A stretch of DNA of 64,000 bases from Ophioceras dolichostomum (Eukaryota > Ascomycota > Sordariomycetes > Magnaporthales > Ophioceraceae): contig PYST01000056.1 in NCBI GenBank assembly GCA_003049485.1, positions 87,327 through 151,326 of the forward strand. Direction: 5' to 3'. A model generated the notes under the pieces. It ran no database searches, was not told where the DNA came from, and worked only from the letters and a program-made list of their open reading frames with translations. The position numbers and the translations under genes are program-made. Of the stretch, positions 36,701 through 47,393 are shown one piece after another; position 1 is the first letter of the stretch, and each line of letters begins with the position of its first letter.

Positions 36701-38178
36701 TGCAGACCTCCAGCGGCGACCACGCGCGGGCGAGCCTGGCACTGGCCGTCCTGGGCGAGGCCGGCCTGCGCCTGGGGACCGCGTCGCCACTGAAGCCGGA
36801 CATCTTCTTGAAGCAGTTCGGCAACGACTTCGACAAGGTCTCCATCGCGGCCGCCATTGCCATGGGCCGTGCCGGTGCCGGAGACGTCACACAGTACCTC
36901 CCCGTCATCCTGCGCGGCATCGAGAGGCCCGGTACCACGCAGTACCTGCTGCTGCAGTCGGTCAAGGAGATCCTTCAGCAGGCAGCCATTTCCAGCATCG
37001 ACATCAGCAGCTACGCCCAGCAAACCTGGGACCACCTTCTGAAGGCTGCCGAGACCGAGGACAACAAGGCGGTCTGCGCGGAGTGTATTGGACGCATGGC
37101 GATCATTTCGCCCCAGACTCATGTACCGAAGCTTCAGGTAAGCAAGCCTTCTTGCACCATCCTACGTCCCCCCCTCCCCCTCCCCCATACTTCGAATGTA
37201 TACAAATGCTGACCGACTGATCTCTCTGTGTGATAGAACCTCTTGCGGGACGAGTCCGCTGCGATGCGCGCCATCGCGGTCCAGGCCCTGCGATACACGC
37301 TCCCCGAGAGCGGCGACGTGTTCGATGGTATTATCAAGGAGCACCTCGTCGGCATGCTTCTTACAATGCTTCAGGATCAGGAGCTCGAGATCCGTCGTCT
37401 CGCAATGACGACCCTCAACTCTGCAGCGCACAACAAGCCGGATCTCATCCTTGGCCAGCTCGGCAAGCTTCTCCCTTACGTCATGAAGGAGACAGTCAAA
37501 AACAACGCCCTGGTTCGACTAGTCCAGATGGGCCCCTTCAAGATCCCGGTGGATGACGGTCTGGAGGTCCGAAAGGTAAGACGACAATGCCTCTCCACTC
37601 TCTACTCCCTTCTTCACACAGGGATGATAGGATTGAAAGAGCAAACTGAGCTAACCATACATATATCACTCGCCACTCTCCAGAGCGCATACGAAACCCT
37701 GTACGCCCTCATGGACACGGCCTTCACGCGCCTCGACGTGATCCAGCTGTACGACCGCATAATCGCGGGCCTCTCGGACGAAAACGACATCCGCCAGCTG
37801 TGCAACCTGATGGTGTCCAAGCTCATCTTCCTCGCGCCCGAGGAGACGATGCGCCGGCTCGACAGCCTGGCGGTCGTCTTCCGGCGGATCCTGACGACCA
37901 AGATGAAGGACACCGCGGTGAAGCAGGACTTCGAGAAGCGGAACGAGGCCAACAAGTCCGTCCTGCGTGTCAGCCTGCTGCTGGCGAGCAAGCTCAAGAG
38001 CATGCTGGCCGCCACGGGGTCCGTCGCGGGCCTGACCACCAACTCGACCGCGGCCTCGTCCGTGTGGCTGGCGTACTTCGACGGCCTGGCCAAGGACCAC
38101 GGCGATGTGCTTAAGGAGCTGAGGGAGGAGAGTCTGAGTCTGAAGGAGATGGGCGGGCAGTCGATTGCTTTTGTTTGA
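33772..38178 (+). CDS. CAND1/TIP120 cullin-associated NEDD8-dissociated protein
   Basis: Exons 33772-34010, 34101-37137, 37237-37575 and 37684-38178; introns of 90, 99 and 108 nt; 1369 residues. It is a HEAT-repeat solenoid throughout. The family binds unneddylated cullin-RBX1 and exchanges substrate receptors of SCF-type ubiquitin ligases. The N-terminus (INTLLAKLNDSDPDFRFMSL), the acidic insert at about 368-402 (poly-Asp, then YGFDDDDDASWKVRR) and the C-terminal DGLEVRKSAYETLYALMDTA are family landmarks. The last intron (37576-37683) is 108 nt, a multiple of three, with no in-frame stop, so its retention would insert 36 residues at this conserved point. In the first intron an AG at 34073-34074 precedes the used AG at 34099-34100; only the latter keeps frame and gives KCLGPLVIKLPP. 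Confidence 0.94.
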
Positions 38179-40265
38179 TGATTTACTCGATTACCTACCT
38201 AGGTAGATATTTACTTATGGCATGATGATGACTGGCTCGCTCGAGCGGGAGGGAAGCGAGACAGGGAGGGAGGGAGGGAGGGGGGAGTCCTAGGGAGGAG
38301 TTGTAGCTGACTACCCGGTGGCGGCGAAACAGAACACGATGGCGATTATTGTGAGCTTTATTTTTTTAAACTTTTTTTTTTTTTTTTGCTTTGGACGACA
38401 GGACGAGGGCTAGCCAGGTAGATTGCTTTCTGCGAAACCAAAATCTTCCCCTTTATCATACACCGTCCTTCTTGTTCCACCTCGCCTCCTTCTTTCAGAT
38501 GCGTTACTAGCGAGATGGGAGGTTGTTTACCGTTGCTGAGCCGTGTGCGAGACATCTTTCTTGACTTGCTACCTTGCAGGTAAGGTACCTTGGGTAGCTA
38601 GAAGGAGTCAAGGGGGGGGGAGATGGACAAGAGAAAAAATAATGAGTAGGAAGGGTGGAACATGACGAAATACAGCTGAGAACTCGCTACCTCAAGTAGG
38701 GAGGTACCTAAGGTACCTACCTAAAAGTAACTGCCTACCTGCCTGGAAAGACACAGCAAGCACGCTTCGTTGACTCCGACTCGCTTCCCCGGCGTCGACC
38801 ACGTGATGGTGGAGCCCCGGGAGTTATGGAGGGGGGGCAAAGACAGGAGCGAAATGCTGGAAAAGGATCTCGCTGTACGCGCTCTGATGTTTTCTAAAGA
38901 GAGAAACCGAGGAAGTTGACGAGCGCCTGGACAGTGAAAACTGCAAGGCTTGCTTGCAGCTTCCCGGTGGTAAAGTGGACTCGCATGTGCAGGTAACAAG
39001 CAAGACAAAACAGGTGCACCGGCTCGTTCAAGGCTTTGATATTCTTCTCCCTATTCCGAAGATCAGATCATCTACCTTGCTCATTTTCTTCCTCTTCTTC
39101 CCCTCTCCCTTTCTCCTTCATCGTCCACTTCCGTCGTATAGCGAGTAAGTAGGCCGGTAAAAGCAGCCCTGTAGTCCGGTTTACGTTTTTTCGTCCTCAT
39201 CTTCTCCTTTTTCTATCTCTCCTTTCGACCTACGGATTTAAGCCCCCATAGCGGGTCTGGGCGTATAGATGAGATAAGGGAAGAAATTGGGAAAGGAAAG
39301 GGCGACATGGAAGAGGGTGGAGGAATTGAGAAAAAAATTCTGAATAAAAAACAAGTTATGGAAAAAGACAACAGAGAGCGATACTCGTACTTCCTTCGGC
39401 CCTTTTCCTCCCACGCACTTTTGCCTACCGGGCCCCAGGTTTGTTGTTTCCCTTTCCTTCTTTCCAGATAAATGCTTTGCATGGGCAAAAAAAGGAAACA
39501 GCAAAAAAAAGAGAACACAAGAAGAAAAAGGAAAATGGAAGGATGGAATGATGGTTGTTGGTCTTGCAGTTTCGGTGGGGACGTACGTAAAATCTTCTGA
39601 CAAAGGAAAAAGAAACACGCAATTTGTTGTTCTTCAGAGTTGAGTTGAGTTTAGTGAGTGGAAGTGGATGGGGGGAGGGATGAGGACGAAAGACGGTTCG
39701 AATTCAGTCAGTCCCCCGTGAAATGCCTCCATCCGAAAAGGACCGACGGAGCGAGTCCATGGTCCCTTCTTGTTTCTTGATGGCTCAGGGGGGTTGCTCT
39801 GGCCTCCTGAATAACCACAAGATTCGAGGATAGATAGATCGGGGGCACCGAGCCCCCTCCCTAATCTCTGCCGTAGTGGGTTGGATATGGCGAATATTGG
39901 TATGGTATTGCAAATAAAAAGTGTATGTCATCAAGGCCGTTCGTTACAATGAGAATCGAGTGTCGTACCATACTATTAGCGGTAGTTGTTTTAAGTGTTG
40001 TTTGTTGGCTGGCTGATAGCGCTAGGCTGGCGCGAGAGAGGGAGAGATAGAGTTAAGTAAGAGCCGAGCCGAGTCGCTCGTGGAGAGAGCACTAGCAAGA
40101 CGCTAAGCTTCTCGCAAGAGCGGCAAGACTAGGTGCGGTGGTGGATGTAATGTATGTGTTTTTGCGGATGGAGGGCCGACGACGGACGTGAACCATGGCG
40201 ATCGCGTCGGGTGGGAGTGGTTGCTGCTGTGTGGTAGATAAAAGCCGTGCCTGGGACGGATGTCA
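38179..40265. other. Convergent 3' region between CAND1 and the Spg1-like GTPase
   Basis: 2.1 kb between two 3' ends. It contains a GGGA run (38268-38284), a T-run near 38360-38388, TACC/GGTA arrays (38191-38207, 38571-38600, 38690-38744) and A/T-rich patches. No coding frame is convincing. A B-box-like GGTTCGAATTC near 39695 lacks a matching tRNA fold. Confidence 0.5.
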
Positions 40266-41427
40266 TCAGCAGGACTGGTAGAGAAGGAGTGGTTCGCCGA
40301 CGTTCTCGATCTCGGGGATTGTGCACTTCAGGTCGAATGCCTTGGAGAGCACGATCTTGAAGATCTACAATGGGATCAACGACGCGTCAGTATATCGCCA
40401 TCACTTCTGGAGCCGATGGTGCACGGATGGATATGGCAAGCGAGAGGAGAGCGGCAAGGTGCCAACCTTTTGAACGTTGATGCTGTGGCTGGTACTGCTA
40501 AATATCAGGGCAGCGCGCATTGCTTTCGCAAACCGACGGGCCTATATAAGTTGGAGCGAGATCGGTGTGTCAGCTACAGGTGCACAGGGATGCAAAGCTA
40601 CATTATTCGGAGTGAAGGCGGCGCGAAGGAAACAGCGACAAGGCAGCCACACGAACCTGATTTGATATCTCCTCCTGTTCTTCCCTGGGGAAGTTGACGA
40701 AGTGATCGTACTTGGTCCCGACCAGTATGGGGATGGCCGTCTTGTTGAACCCCCTGCCCTGGCGGTACCACTCCTTGATGCTGTTGAGGGTGCTCTTGCG
40801 CGTGAGGTCGAACATGAAAAGGATGGCGACGGCGTCGTTGCAGACGAGCGGCAGCATGTTGACGAACTCGCGCTGGCCGCCCAAGTCCCAGATGCTGAAT
40901 GTGATCTCGGTGTTGCGGATGCTGATCGTCTTCTCCATGAAGTTGACGCCCAGGGTCTGGATGTAGTCCTCGTCCCAGCTGCCCTCGACGTACTTCACCA
41001 TCAGGCTCGTCTTGCCGATCTGCGCGTCGCCGACCATCCCGACCTTGATGACCACGTGGTTGCGGCCGTTCTGCGCGTTGCTGTTGCTCTCTGCGTGCGC
41101 GCCGCTGCCCCGCGAGGCGTGGTCGGGCGCATAGCCGGCGCCGTTGTTACCGTGACCGCCGTTCGAGAGCCCCGATGCCGGCCTTGAGATTGAGGGTCCG
41201 GGCGGTGGCAGGGGTGGTGTGTTATACCGGTCCATCATATCTTCGGCGGGGTGGGGAGAGTGGCTGCCTGAGAGGCCCTGGTCGAGGGATTGCGACTGCA
41301 CGTGGCGACGGTCCGACCGGCCGCCGAAGCCGTTGTTAGTGGCGCCGCTGCCTCCGACATGAGGCGATCCCTCGATGCCGCCGAGGGTGTCCTCGTGGGC
41401 GTCTACGGGCATGGGGTCGGCGTCCAT
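40266..41427 (-). CDS. Spg1/Tem1-type septation GTPase
   Basis: Exons 41427-40657, 40541-40467 and 40364-40266; introns of 115 and 102 nt (donors GTTCGT and GTTGGC); 314 residues. The GTPase domain starts at about residue 124. Motifs are P-loop GDAQIGKT (133-140), switch II WDLGGQ (180-185) and TKYD (238-241) instead of NKxD, which is typical of Spg1/Tem1. In yeasts these GTPases trigger the septation or mitotic-exit network from the spindle pole body. The first 120 residues are a low-complexity Gly/Asn/Ser/His extension. Upstream of the chosen ATG the same frame stays open for at least 50 codons with coding-like sequence but no ATG, so the real N-terminus may be longer (see findings). Confidence 0.9.
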
Positions 41428-43575
41428 CCTGTCTAGCGCGTCGTGGTACTGGGCCGGAGACCCAGCCGAGAGCGTTGAGGAATCCAGGGTGGGCAGACTG
41501 GGGCAGGCGCGGTGGGCGGCGACGAGTAGACGGCCTCGGAGCCTAGGGCGGCGGGGGTCGAAAGTGTCAGATAGGCCGAGGTACCAGTGAGGTCGTCCGG
41601 GGCGGGAGGGACGGGTCGTCTTCGGCAGTACCGGAGGAATCAGGACGGCTGGTTGACCGGCCAGTCGAAGTATGACGGTGTGGCGGGAGGGGAAGAGTCG
41701 TCGAGGCGGGGGGAGGGTTCCTCGAGGTCACCGGTCGAGTCGGGGTCGGTCAGAGCTTGAGTGACGGCGTCATCGGGCTCGAGAGTCTTCCACCGGGAAC
41801 GAAAAGCGAGGTGGTTTCCTTGTGATTTGTCTAGTGCTCCGCTTGTGCGGCCTCTGTTGTCGTTAATCGGCGGGTTTCAATGTATGGATCCACAAGTCTT
41901 GTGCAAGTCCAAGCCCAGGTCACGGAACGCGAGCAGGAGGAGGTCCATTCGCCAAAGTCAATTAGGTCCCTCGAGCACGGGATACCCAGAAGGCTTCAGT
42001 GAATATGGTGGGCCTGACTTGGGATATGGGATTAAGACTGCAGGCCAGACACGAGACTGCTAGAAGTCCAGTGGGTGACTGGGCGCTGAGAACCAGAGGA
42101 CCAGAGAGGAACGGGACGAAGTGAAGGGAGGGAGGGGTGCGTGGGAGGAAAGGGGTTGTGGTGGTAGGTGGAGATGGGATCGAATGGAAGGCTTGCCAAT
42201 CTGCCCGACTGCCTGAGCTGACGTCTCGCCTCCAAACTTAAAAATGCATGCTACATACCTCTCTCTCTCCTCTGTCCCAAATATTTCTGAGTGAAATGCT
42301 TGCGTGTTGGGGACTTTGACGTCGTCGTCTTCTTTTCGGATGGGCCAGGCAGGCTCGCAGGCTGGGAGGAGGGGCGGTCGCCTAAAGAATGGCCAGAAAA
42401 TGCGGAAAGCCCGAGAGAGCGTGCAGTTCACAGTTTCACACTGCTGGCTGAGCCGGACCCGCGATGAGGGTTTTGGCGCTTACGGCATTTGTACATGCGA
42501 AGTAGAGGGATGGGACCTCTCCAATGACACAAGCCCCGATTGTCCAACGAGAGCACAGAACGGCCCAATGACACGGACGCCAACGGAAACCGCAAAAAGA
42601 TAGCCCGCGTTCCTTCCCCTCCGGTTAGATTGAGAAAACCGGACGCACCTAGCAGCGTGGATGTAGGACGTGCCGCTGCAGCTAGACAAAAAAGACGCCA
42701 GAAGCAGAAAAATCTAAGCTGAGACGCGACGCGACTTTTTCGGACGAAACGAATTTTGTGGAGTCGTGAAGCTTCTAGCAACGAAGACAGAATCCACGCA
42801 AAGACACGAACATCGACATTGCACTGAGGACGCCAGTCTCAAGACAGGAGCGAAAGATGAGCAGAAACGAAAAGATTGACAACAAAAAACAATCAACACT
42901 GCTAGCGGCTCACTGTTGTGGCAGGGCATTAATTTCGCTGTACCATCCAAAGCCGAAGGCCTCAACAACTCATCCACCTATAATGCGCCCAAACGATCAA
43001 TATCACCCGAAAGAATATTCCCCTCCCGTCCTCATCCTTTCCCGATCGATCGCGTTTTCGGCCTACTATGACAATCCGGTTGTTTAACTTGTGAGCATGT
43101 GTGTTGCATCAAGCCAAATTTCCAAGATCCCCGAAACGAGGCGACCTCGACGACGTGTTTCCCTGCCAGTAGGCATTGACGCGGGGCTGCATTGGTCGTC
43201 CTTGATTGGCTTATGTTCCACGGCTCGTTTCCTCCCCCTCCACGAGCCTGGGCTCTCAGCTCCACAGAGGGATGCTGCAACGCCGGATACGTGTTACCTA
43301 ATCGGGAGGTGGAAGCAACACGCCATAAGCAATTGAGCCAAGCAATTGTGAACCCCCCTTTATCGGCGAGCTCTCCCTTATCTTGGCCGTGCATCGTCCT
43401 GAGTGGTCCGATAATAACCTTGGTTGGCGGTGGGCTCACCCGAGGAGGAGGGCCGCTGTCCGGTCCAAAATCTCGTCATTGAAACCATTCGCTTGTGGCT
43501 GCTGAGCTTCCTGTCCTCCGGATCCTCAACCGCAACATTCCATACAACCTCCTCCACATCAGCCAGCCCGTCACG
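41428..43575. other. Divergent region between the GTPase and GCV3
   Basis: 2.1 kb. The part nearest the GTPase (about 41428-41890, read on the minus strand) contains coding-like frames interrupted by a stop and a frame change. The remainder, to 43575, shows only short frames and is taken as promoter and leader sequence of both genes. Confidence 0.45.
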
Positions 43576-44290
43576 ATGGCCTCAATTGCGCGCTGCCTGA
43601 GGTCCGCGCGACCTGCAGGCGTCCAGCTTCTCGGCAAAACTTCGCGTGCCTTCCAAAGTCCAAGATTTATCTATCCCGTCGCGGCCCGGTCATTCTCGGC
43701 CACAGCACAAAGTCGGTGTCCCTCCCCCTATCTCCTCCACCATCCGGCACCGGAGCCCCTTTGCCTTTTCTCTCGTGTGCTCCCCAACAAACACAAAATA
43801 TGCCCACTCGGCCGCCCGCGTCAACTTTGCGCTAACCAATAAACCAAAAACTCCAATTTTTTTTCTTCTATGTAATCTAGACCCAATAAGAAAATACACC
43901 AAGGACCACGAGTGGATCGACCTCAACGCGGACCAGAAGACGGGCGTGATCGGCATCTCCGAGTACGCGGCCAAGGCGCTGGGCGACGTCGTCTACGTCG
44001 AGCTGCCGTCGGGGGGCACCCAGGTCAAAGCCGGCGACGCCATCGGAGCCGTCGAGTCCGTCAAGTCGGCCGCCGACATCAACGCGCCGATCAGCTGCAC
44101 CGTCACGTCGGTCAACAGCCTGCTGGAGGAGAAGCCGGGAACGATCAACCAGGTGCCCGAGGACGACTCGCACGGCGGCGGCTGGATAGCCAAGGTCGAC
44201 GTCGACGAGCAGGGCGTCAAGGACATGGATAGCCTGATGGACGCCGAGGCGTACAAGGTCTTCACCGAGGCCGAGGAAGCTGAGCACTAG
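43576..44290 (+). CDS. GCV3: Glycine cleavage system H protein, mitochondrial
   Basis: Exons 43576-43711 and 43881-44290; 169-nt intron from GTCGGT to ATCTAG; 181 residues. The lipoyl-carrying subunit shuttles the aminomethyl intermediate between the P, T and L proteins. The conserved start RKYTKDHEWI follows the junction. The lipoyl lysine is Lys107, in GAVESVKSAADI. The first 45 residues are an Arg/Ser/Ala-rich presequence (ARSFSATAQ) for mitochondrial import. The intron has no in-frame coding value in the correct phase and separates the targeting peptide from the mature domain. The donor GTCGGT is weak but the only one that keeps phase. The gene converges on the HEM3 gene. Confidence 0.94.
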
Positions 44291-44879
44291 AAAGGGAGAG
44301 GAAGGAGAAGAAGGAGAAGAAGATCAAGAAGGAGAAGAAGGATGAGGAGTTTTTAATATTAAAAACCGTGCCAATACTTCTTAGAATCATAACCGGACAG
44401 AAATGCGCGTGAAGGGGACTAGAACAGGGGAAGTGGGAAGGGGGATCCCAAAGTTATGGGTGAAGAACCGAAGAGGCCAACCCGTACATAGACTAAGTCC
44501 CACATCGGAAGGGGTTTCCTTCCTAGCAGAGAGGGATGGAGGAGTTTTAGGCTGCTCTTTTGTCAAAATCGTATTTTCCACAGCTCAACCTGGGTCGACG
44601 CATAGACACATACACATATGAGAGCCCATCGCAGTGCACTTGAAATACGTACACGCGAAAGCTTTCTGCTGAACACGTCTCATCTAAAAGGAAGACAGCT
44701 CTCTATTCTCCCACGGTTCCGGGATTTCTTCTATAACACATGTTGCGTTGCATCAGAAAGCAAACCAAATCTAAAGTTTTGAGTTGGGAACGCCCGCAGA
44801 TCGGCAGAGCAAAGACAATACTTTTTCGGTTCCGCTCGTCCGCTGATTCCGGCTACTCCCCTGCCTTCCCGTCCTCAGT
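44291..44879. other. Convergent 3' region between GCV3 and HEM3
   Basis: It begins with a GGAGAAGAA-type tandem repeat (44295-44345), then an 18-bp AT-rich palindrome (44349-44366). The rest shows no coding frame. Confidence 0.55.
44349..44366. terminator. 18-bp perfect AT-rich palindrome after GCV3
   Basis: GTTTTTAATATTAAAAAC lies 59 nt past the GCV3 stop and can form a stem or cruciform. Pol II genes do not end at hairpins, so a role as a 3'-end or polyadenylation element is only a suggestion. Confidence 0.3.
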
Positions 44880-45956
44880 TCACGCAGCCGTAGTGGTGGC
44901 AGCCGTCGCCGCCGATGACGATGACGATGACGGCGGCGGCGCCAGCTTAGCAGCACTGATGACAGCCAGGATCCTAGCCGCCCCCTTATCCACAAGGTCC
45001 TGCGCGACCTTTTTGCCCAGCGCGTTCGCCCCTTCCACGCTCTCCACCTCGGCCGCCATCTCCGAGTCGACGGCCTCCGACCCGTCTAGGCTGACGACCG
45101 TGGCCCGCAGCCTCAGCGTCCTCTTGCCGTCCTCCCCCCCCTCCCACTCGGTCTCGACGCCGATGGGCACGCTGCAGCCGCCCTCGAGCGTGCGCATGAC
45201 GGTCCGCTCGGCCGCGCACGCCACCATGGTCGGCACGTCCGTGATGCTCTTGACGACGTCCAGGACCCGCTCGTCGCCCTCACGGCACTCGATGCCCAAC
45301 GCGCCCTGCCCTACCGCGTACAGGATCCCCTTACCCCCCTCCGTCTTCGAGTCGAGGTACTGCGCGATCCTACCCCCGAAGTCCATACGCAGCAGGCCCG
45401 CGGCCGCGAGGATGATACAGTCGAACTCCCCGCCCTCCGCGTCCAGCTTCCTCAGCCGCGTGTCGATGTTGCCCCTGTAGTCCTTGAACCTCAGTCCCGG
45501 GTACTTGCGCTTCAGCTGCGCGGACCTCCTCAGGCTACTCGTGCCCACGAGGCTTCCCGGGGGAAGGTCGGCGAGGCACCTGTAGGACGCGTGCGCGGCG
45601 TCGTCGCGGATGATGACCACATCGCGTGGGTCCTCGCGCACCGTCACGCCGGCGAGGACCATGCCGGACGGCATCGTGGTCGGCATGTCCTTGAGGCAGT
45701 GCACGATCAGGTCGACCTTGCCCGCCGCGAGCATGGTCTCCAGCTCAGAGGTCCAGAGGCCCTTCCCCATCGAGGGGAGCGGCGAGACCTTGTCCTTGTC
45801 TCCCGCCGTTACGATGGCGCACACCTCGAACTTGGTGGTCGGGTGGGATTTCTGGAGCCATGAGATCACGAGGTCCACTTGCTTCAGCGCCAGCGGCGAG
45901 CGGCGCGTGCCGATCTTGATCACCGCCGCGGGGGACTCTCCTTCTTGAGATGACAT
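44880..45956 (-). CDS. HEM3: Porphobilinogen deaminase (hydroxymethylbilane synthase)
   Basis: A single exon of 358 residues. The cytosolic enzyme joins four porphobilinogens into hydroxymethylbilane in haem synthesis. Landmarks are IGTRRSPLALKQ, CLKDMPTTMP with the active-site Asp region, LVGTSSLRRSAQL, FKDYRGNIDTRL and EGGCSVPIG, whose Cys (about 261) carries the dipyrromethane cofactor. The C-terminus ends in a Ser/Ala/Thr run without homologous value. The start at MSSQEGESP is preferred over an open frame reaching 46049, which has no ATG and no family match. Confidence 0.95.
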   Translation of the reverse strand: MSSQEGESPAAVIKIGTRRSPLALKQVDLVISWLQKSHPTTKFEVCAIVTAGDKDKVSPLPSMGKGLWTSELETMLAAGKVDLIVHCLKDMPTTMPSGMVLAGVTVREDPRDVVIIRDDAAHASYRCLADLPPGSLVGTSSLRRSAQLKRKYPGLRFKDYRGNIDTRLRKLDAEGGEFDCIILAAAGLLRMDFGGRIAQYLDSKTEGGKGILYAVGQGALGIECREGDERVLDVVKSITDVPTMVACAAERTVMRTLEGGCSVPIGVETEWEGGEDGKRTLRLRATVVSLDGSEAVDSEMAAEVESVEGANALGKKVAQDLVDKGAARILAVISAAKLAPPPSSSSSSAATAATTTAA

Positions 45957-47393
45957 TTTTATGGAGGTGTGATGCAGATTTGGCGGGGAGAGAGCAGGTT
46001 CCCGGTAGGTGTCCAAGTATCTGAGTAAGACGGTGGCTGCGCAACTCAAGACTCCTGATTCCTGGTGGGCTCAAGTGTTCAGAGCTCAGTGTCGTACTCT
46101 GTGCTCAATATGAGGGGCATTGAGAAGTGGTCTCGAAGTGACGAACAGGAAGGACAAATTTCTGAGGTACCAAGCTTGGTCTCGTGCTCATCAGCTGCCG
46201 GTTCTCGAGACGCAGACGACAGGATGTTCGGGGGTACGAAGAACCAATTGCCGGATCACCACAACTGCGGGGTGTGAGGTTCCGGGAGAGAAATTTCCTC
46301 CACAATCGACCGTTCGGCCCCACCCCTCCGTCCGACGTGTTCGGTAGCGATTCCGACTTGCCACTCGCTACCCTCCGATGCCTTTGCACCTCTCTCTGCC
46401 TTGCCCGAGAAGAAGAAGACTAGAATCTGAAAATTTGACGCGCAAGAAGCGTGGACAGTGTGTTCTATCCGCAGCTGGTTCTCCCTTCCGGCGAAGGGCC
46501 CTCCATTACCCCGCACTTGACCATCAGCTTGTCGAGCTGGCAATGAGAGCATCGCGGCTGAGAATGGCGATTTTCGCTAATCCTGTGTGCGACCCTGGAC
46601 TTCCCATCGTCTTTCGTTCGGCAGATGCCTTGATGACTAGGGAGACTGGTTGTTCTAGATCTCATTTTCTTCTTCTTTTCAGTAGTGCCTGTGCAATGCA
46701 GGACTGTCTGCCGAGCACGACGAACCATGCCTAGCACACAGACCGGGAGCTGCGCAGTCTATATCGAGATATCTCCATCGTGCAATGCTAGTTTTCCCTG
46801 AGCCACAGTCACAGAATCGAGCCCGTCGAATTTGTTCTCCCACAAAAGCAGAGCTCGTGATGCCCACCTCATCATGGCCTAGGGTCGCGCGGAGTGTCCG
46901 CCCGCCCCAGTATTTCATCAGAGCTTTCCCACGATGGTCTACGGAGTGGCGAGGGCTCCCACAGATCAACGTCGAGGACCATTCAAGGCCCTTTCCATCA
47001 CACTTGCAACCTGGCATAGTCGATGCCATACCGAGTACAGAACCTCATTCGCCAACCCCTCGCCACTCGTCTCGTCGACGTGGACAAGTGATGGTGCCTG
47101 CGGGCTCGGGACAAGCTAGTCTCGCTTCCTTGGCCATCCTGTTGGCACGCAATGGAACAGGCCGCAACGGCGAGGGTGTTACAAGCAAAATTCCCCCAGA
47201 CCGCAACATCACTGTTCGATATAAATAGGGGGCAGCCTGCACCCACCCCCTGTCAAAAAAAGTCTTTCTTTGGCTGGCTACCTGACATTTGCTCTTCGTT
47301 GGAACGCTCAAGTCCTGCTTGGTGTCAATAGCCCTCGATCCCACACTGTTGTCGACTTTCTGAAGAGATAGCAGGTGCCGCTTATCAATCGTC
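45957..47393. other. Divergent promoter region of HEM3 and a secreted-protein gene
   Basis: 1.4 kb. Several short open frames, none with coding character. A TATAAATA element lies near its right end. Confidence 0.5.
47220..47227 (+). promoter_or_regulatory. TATA box upstream of the repeat-containing secreted protein
   Basis: TATAAATA followed by GGGGG, 167 nt upstream of ATG 47394. Sequence and distance are what is expected of a strong, regulated fungal promoter. Confidence 0.5.

Noticed and set aside
39690..39705. tRNA-like B box (GGTTCGAATTC)
   Set aside because: No A box at the right distance and no cloverleaf or acceptor stem could be paired around it.
45957..46049. Extension of HEM3 upstream of ATG 45956
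   Set aside because: No ATG, and the family normally starts a few residues before IGTRRSPLAL.
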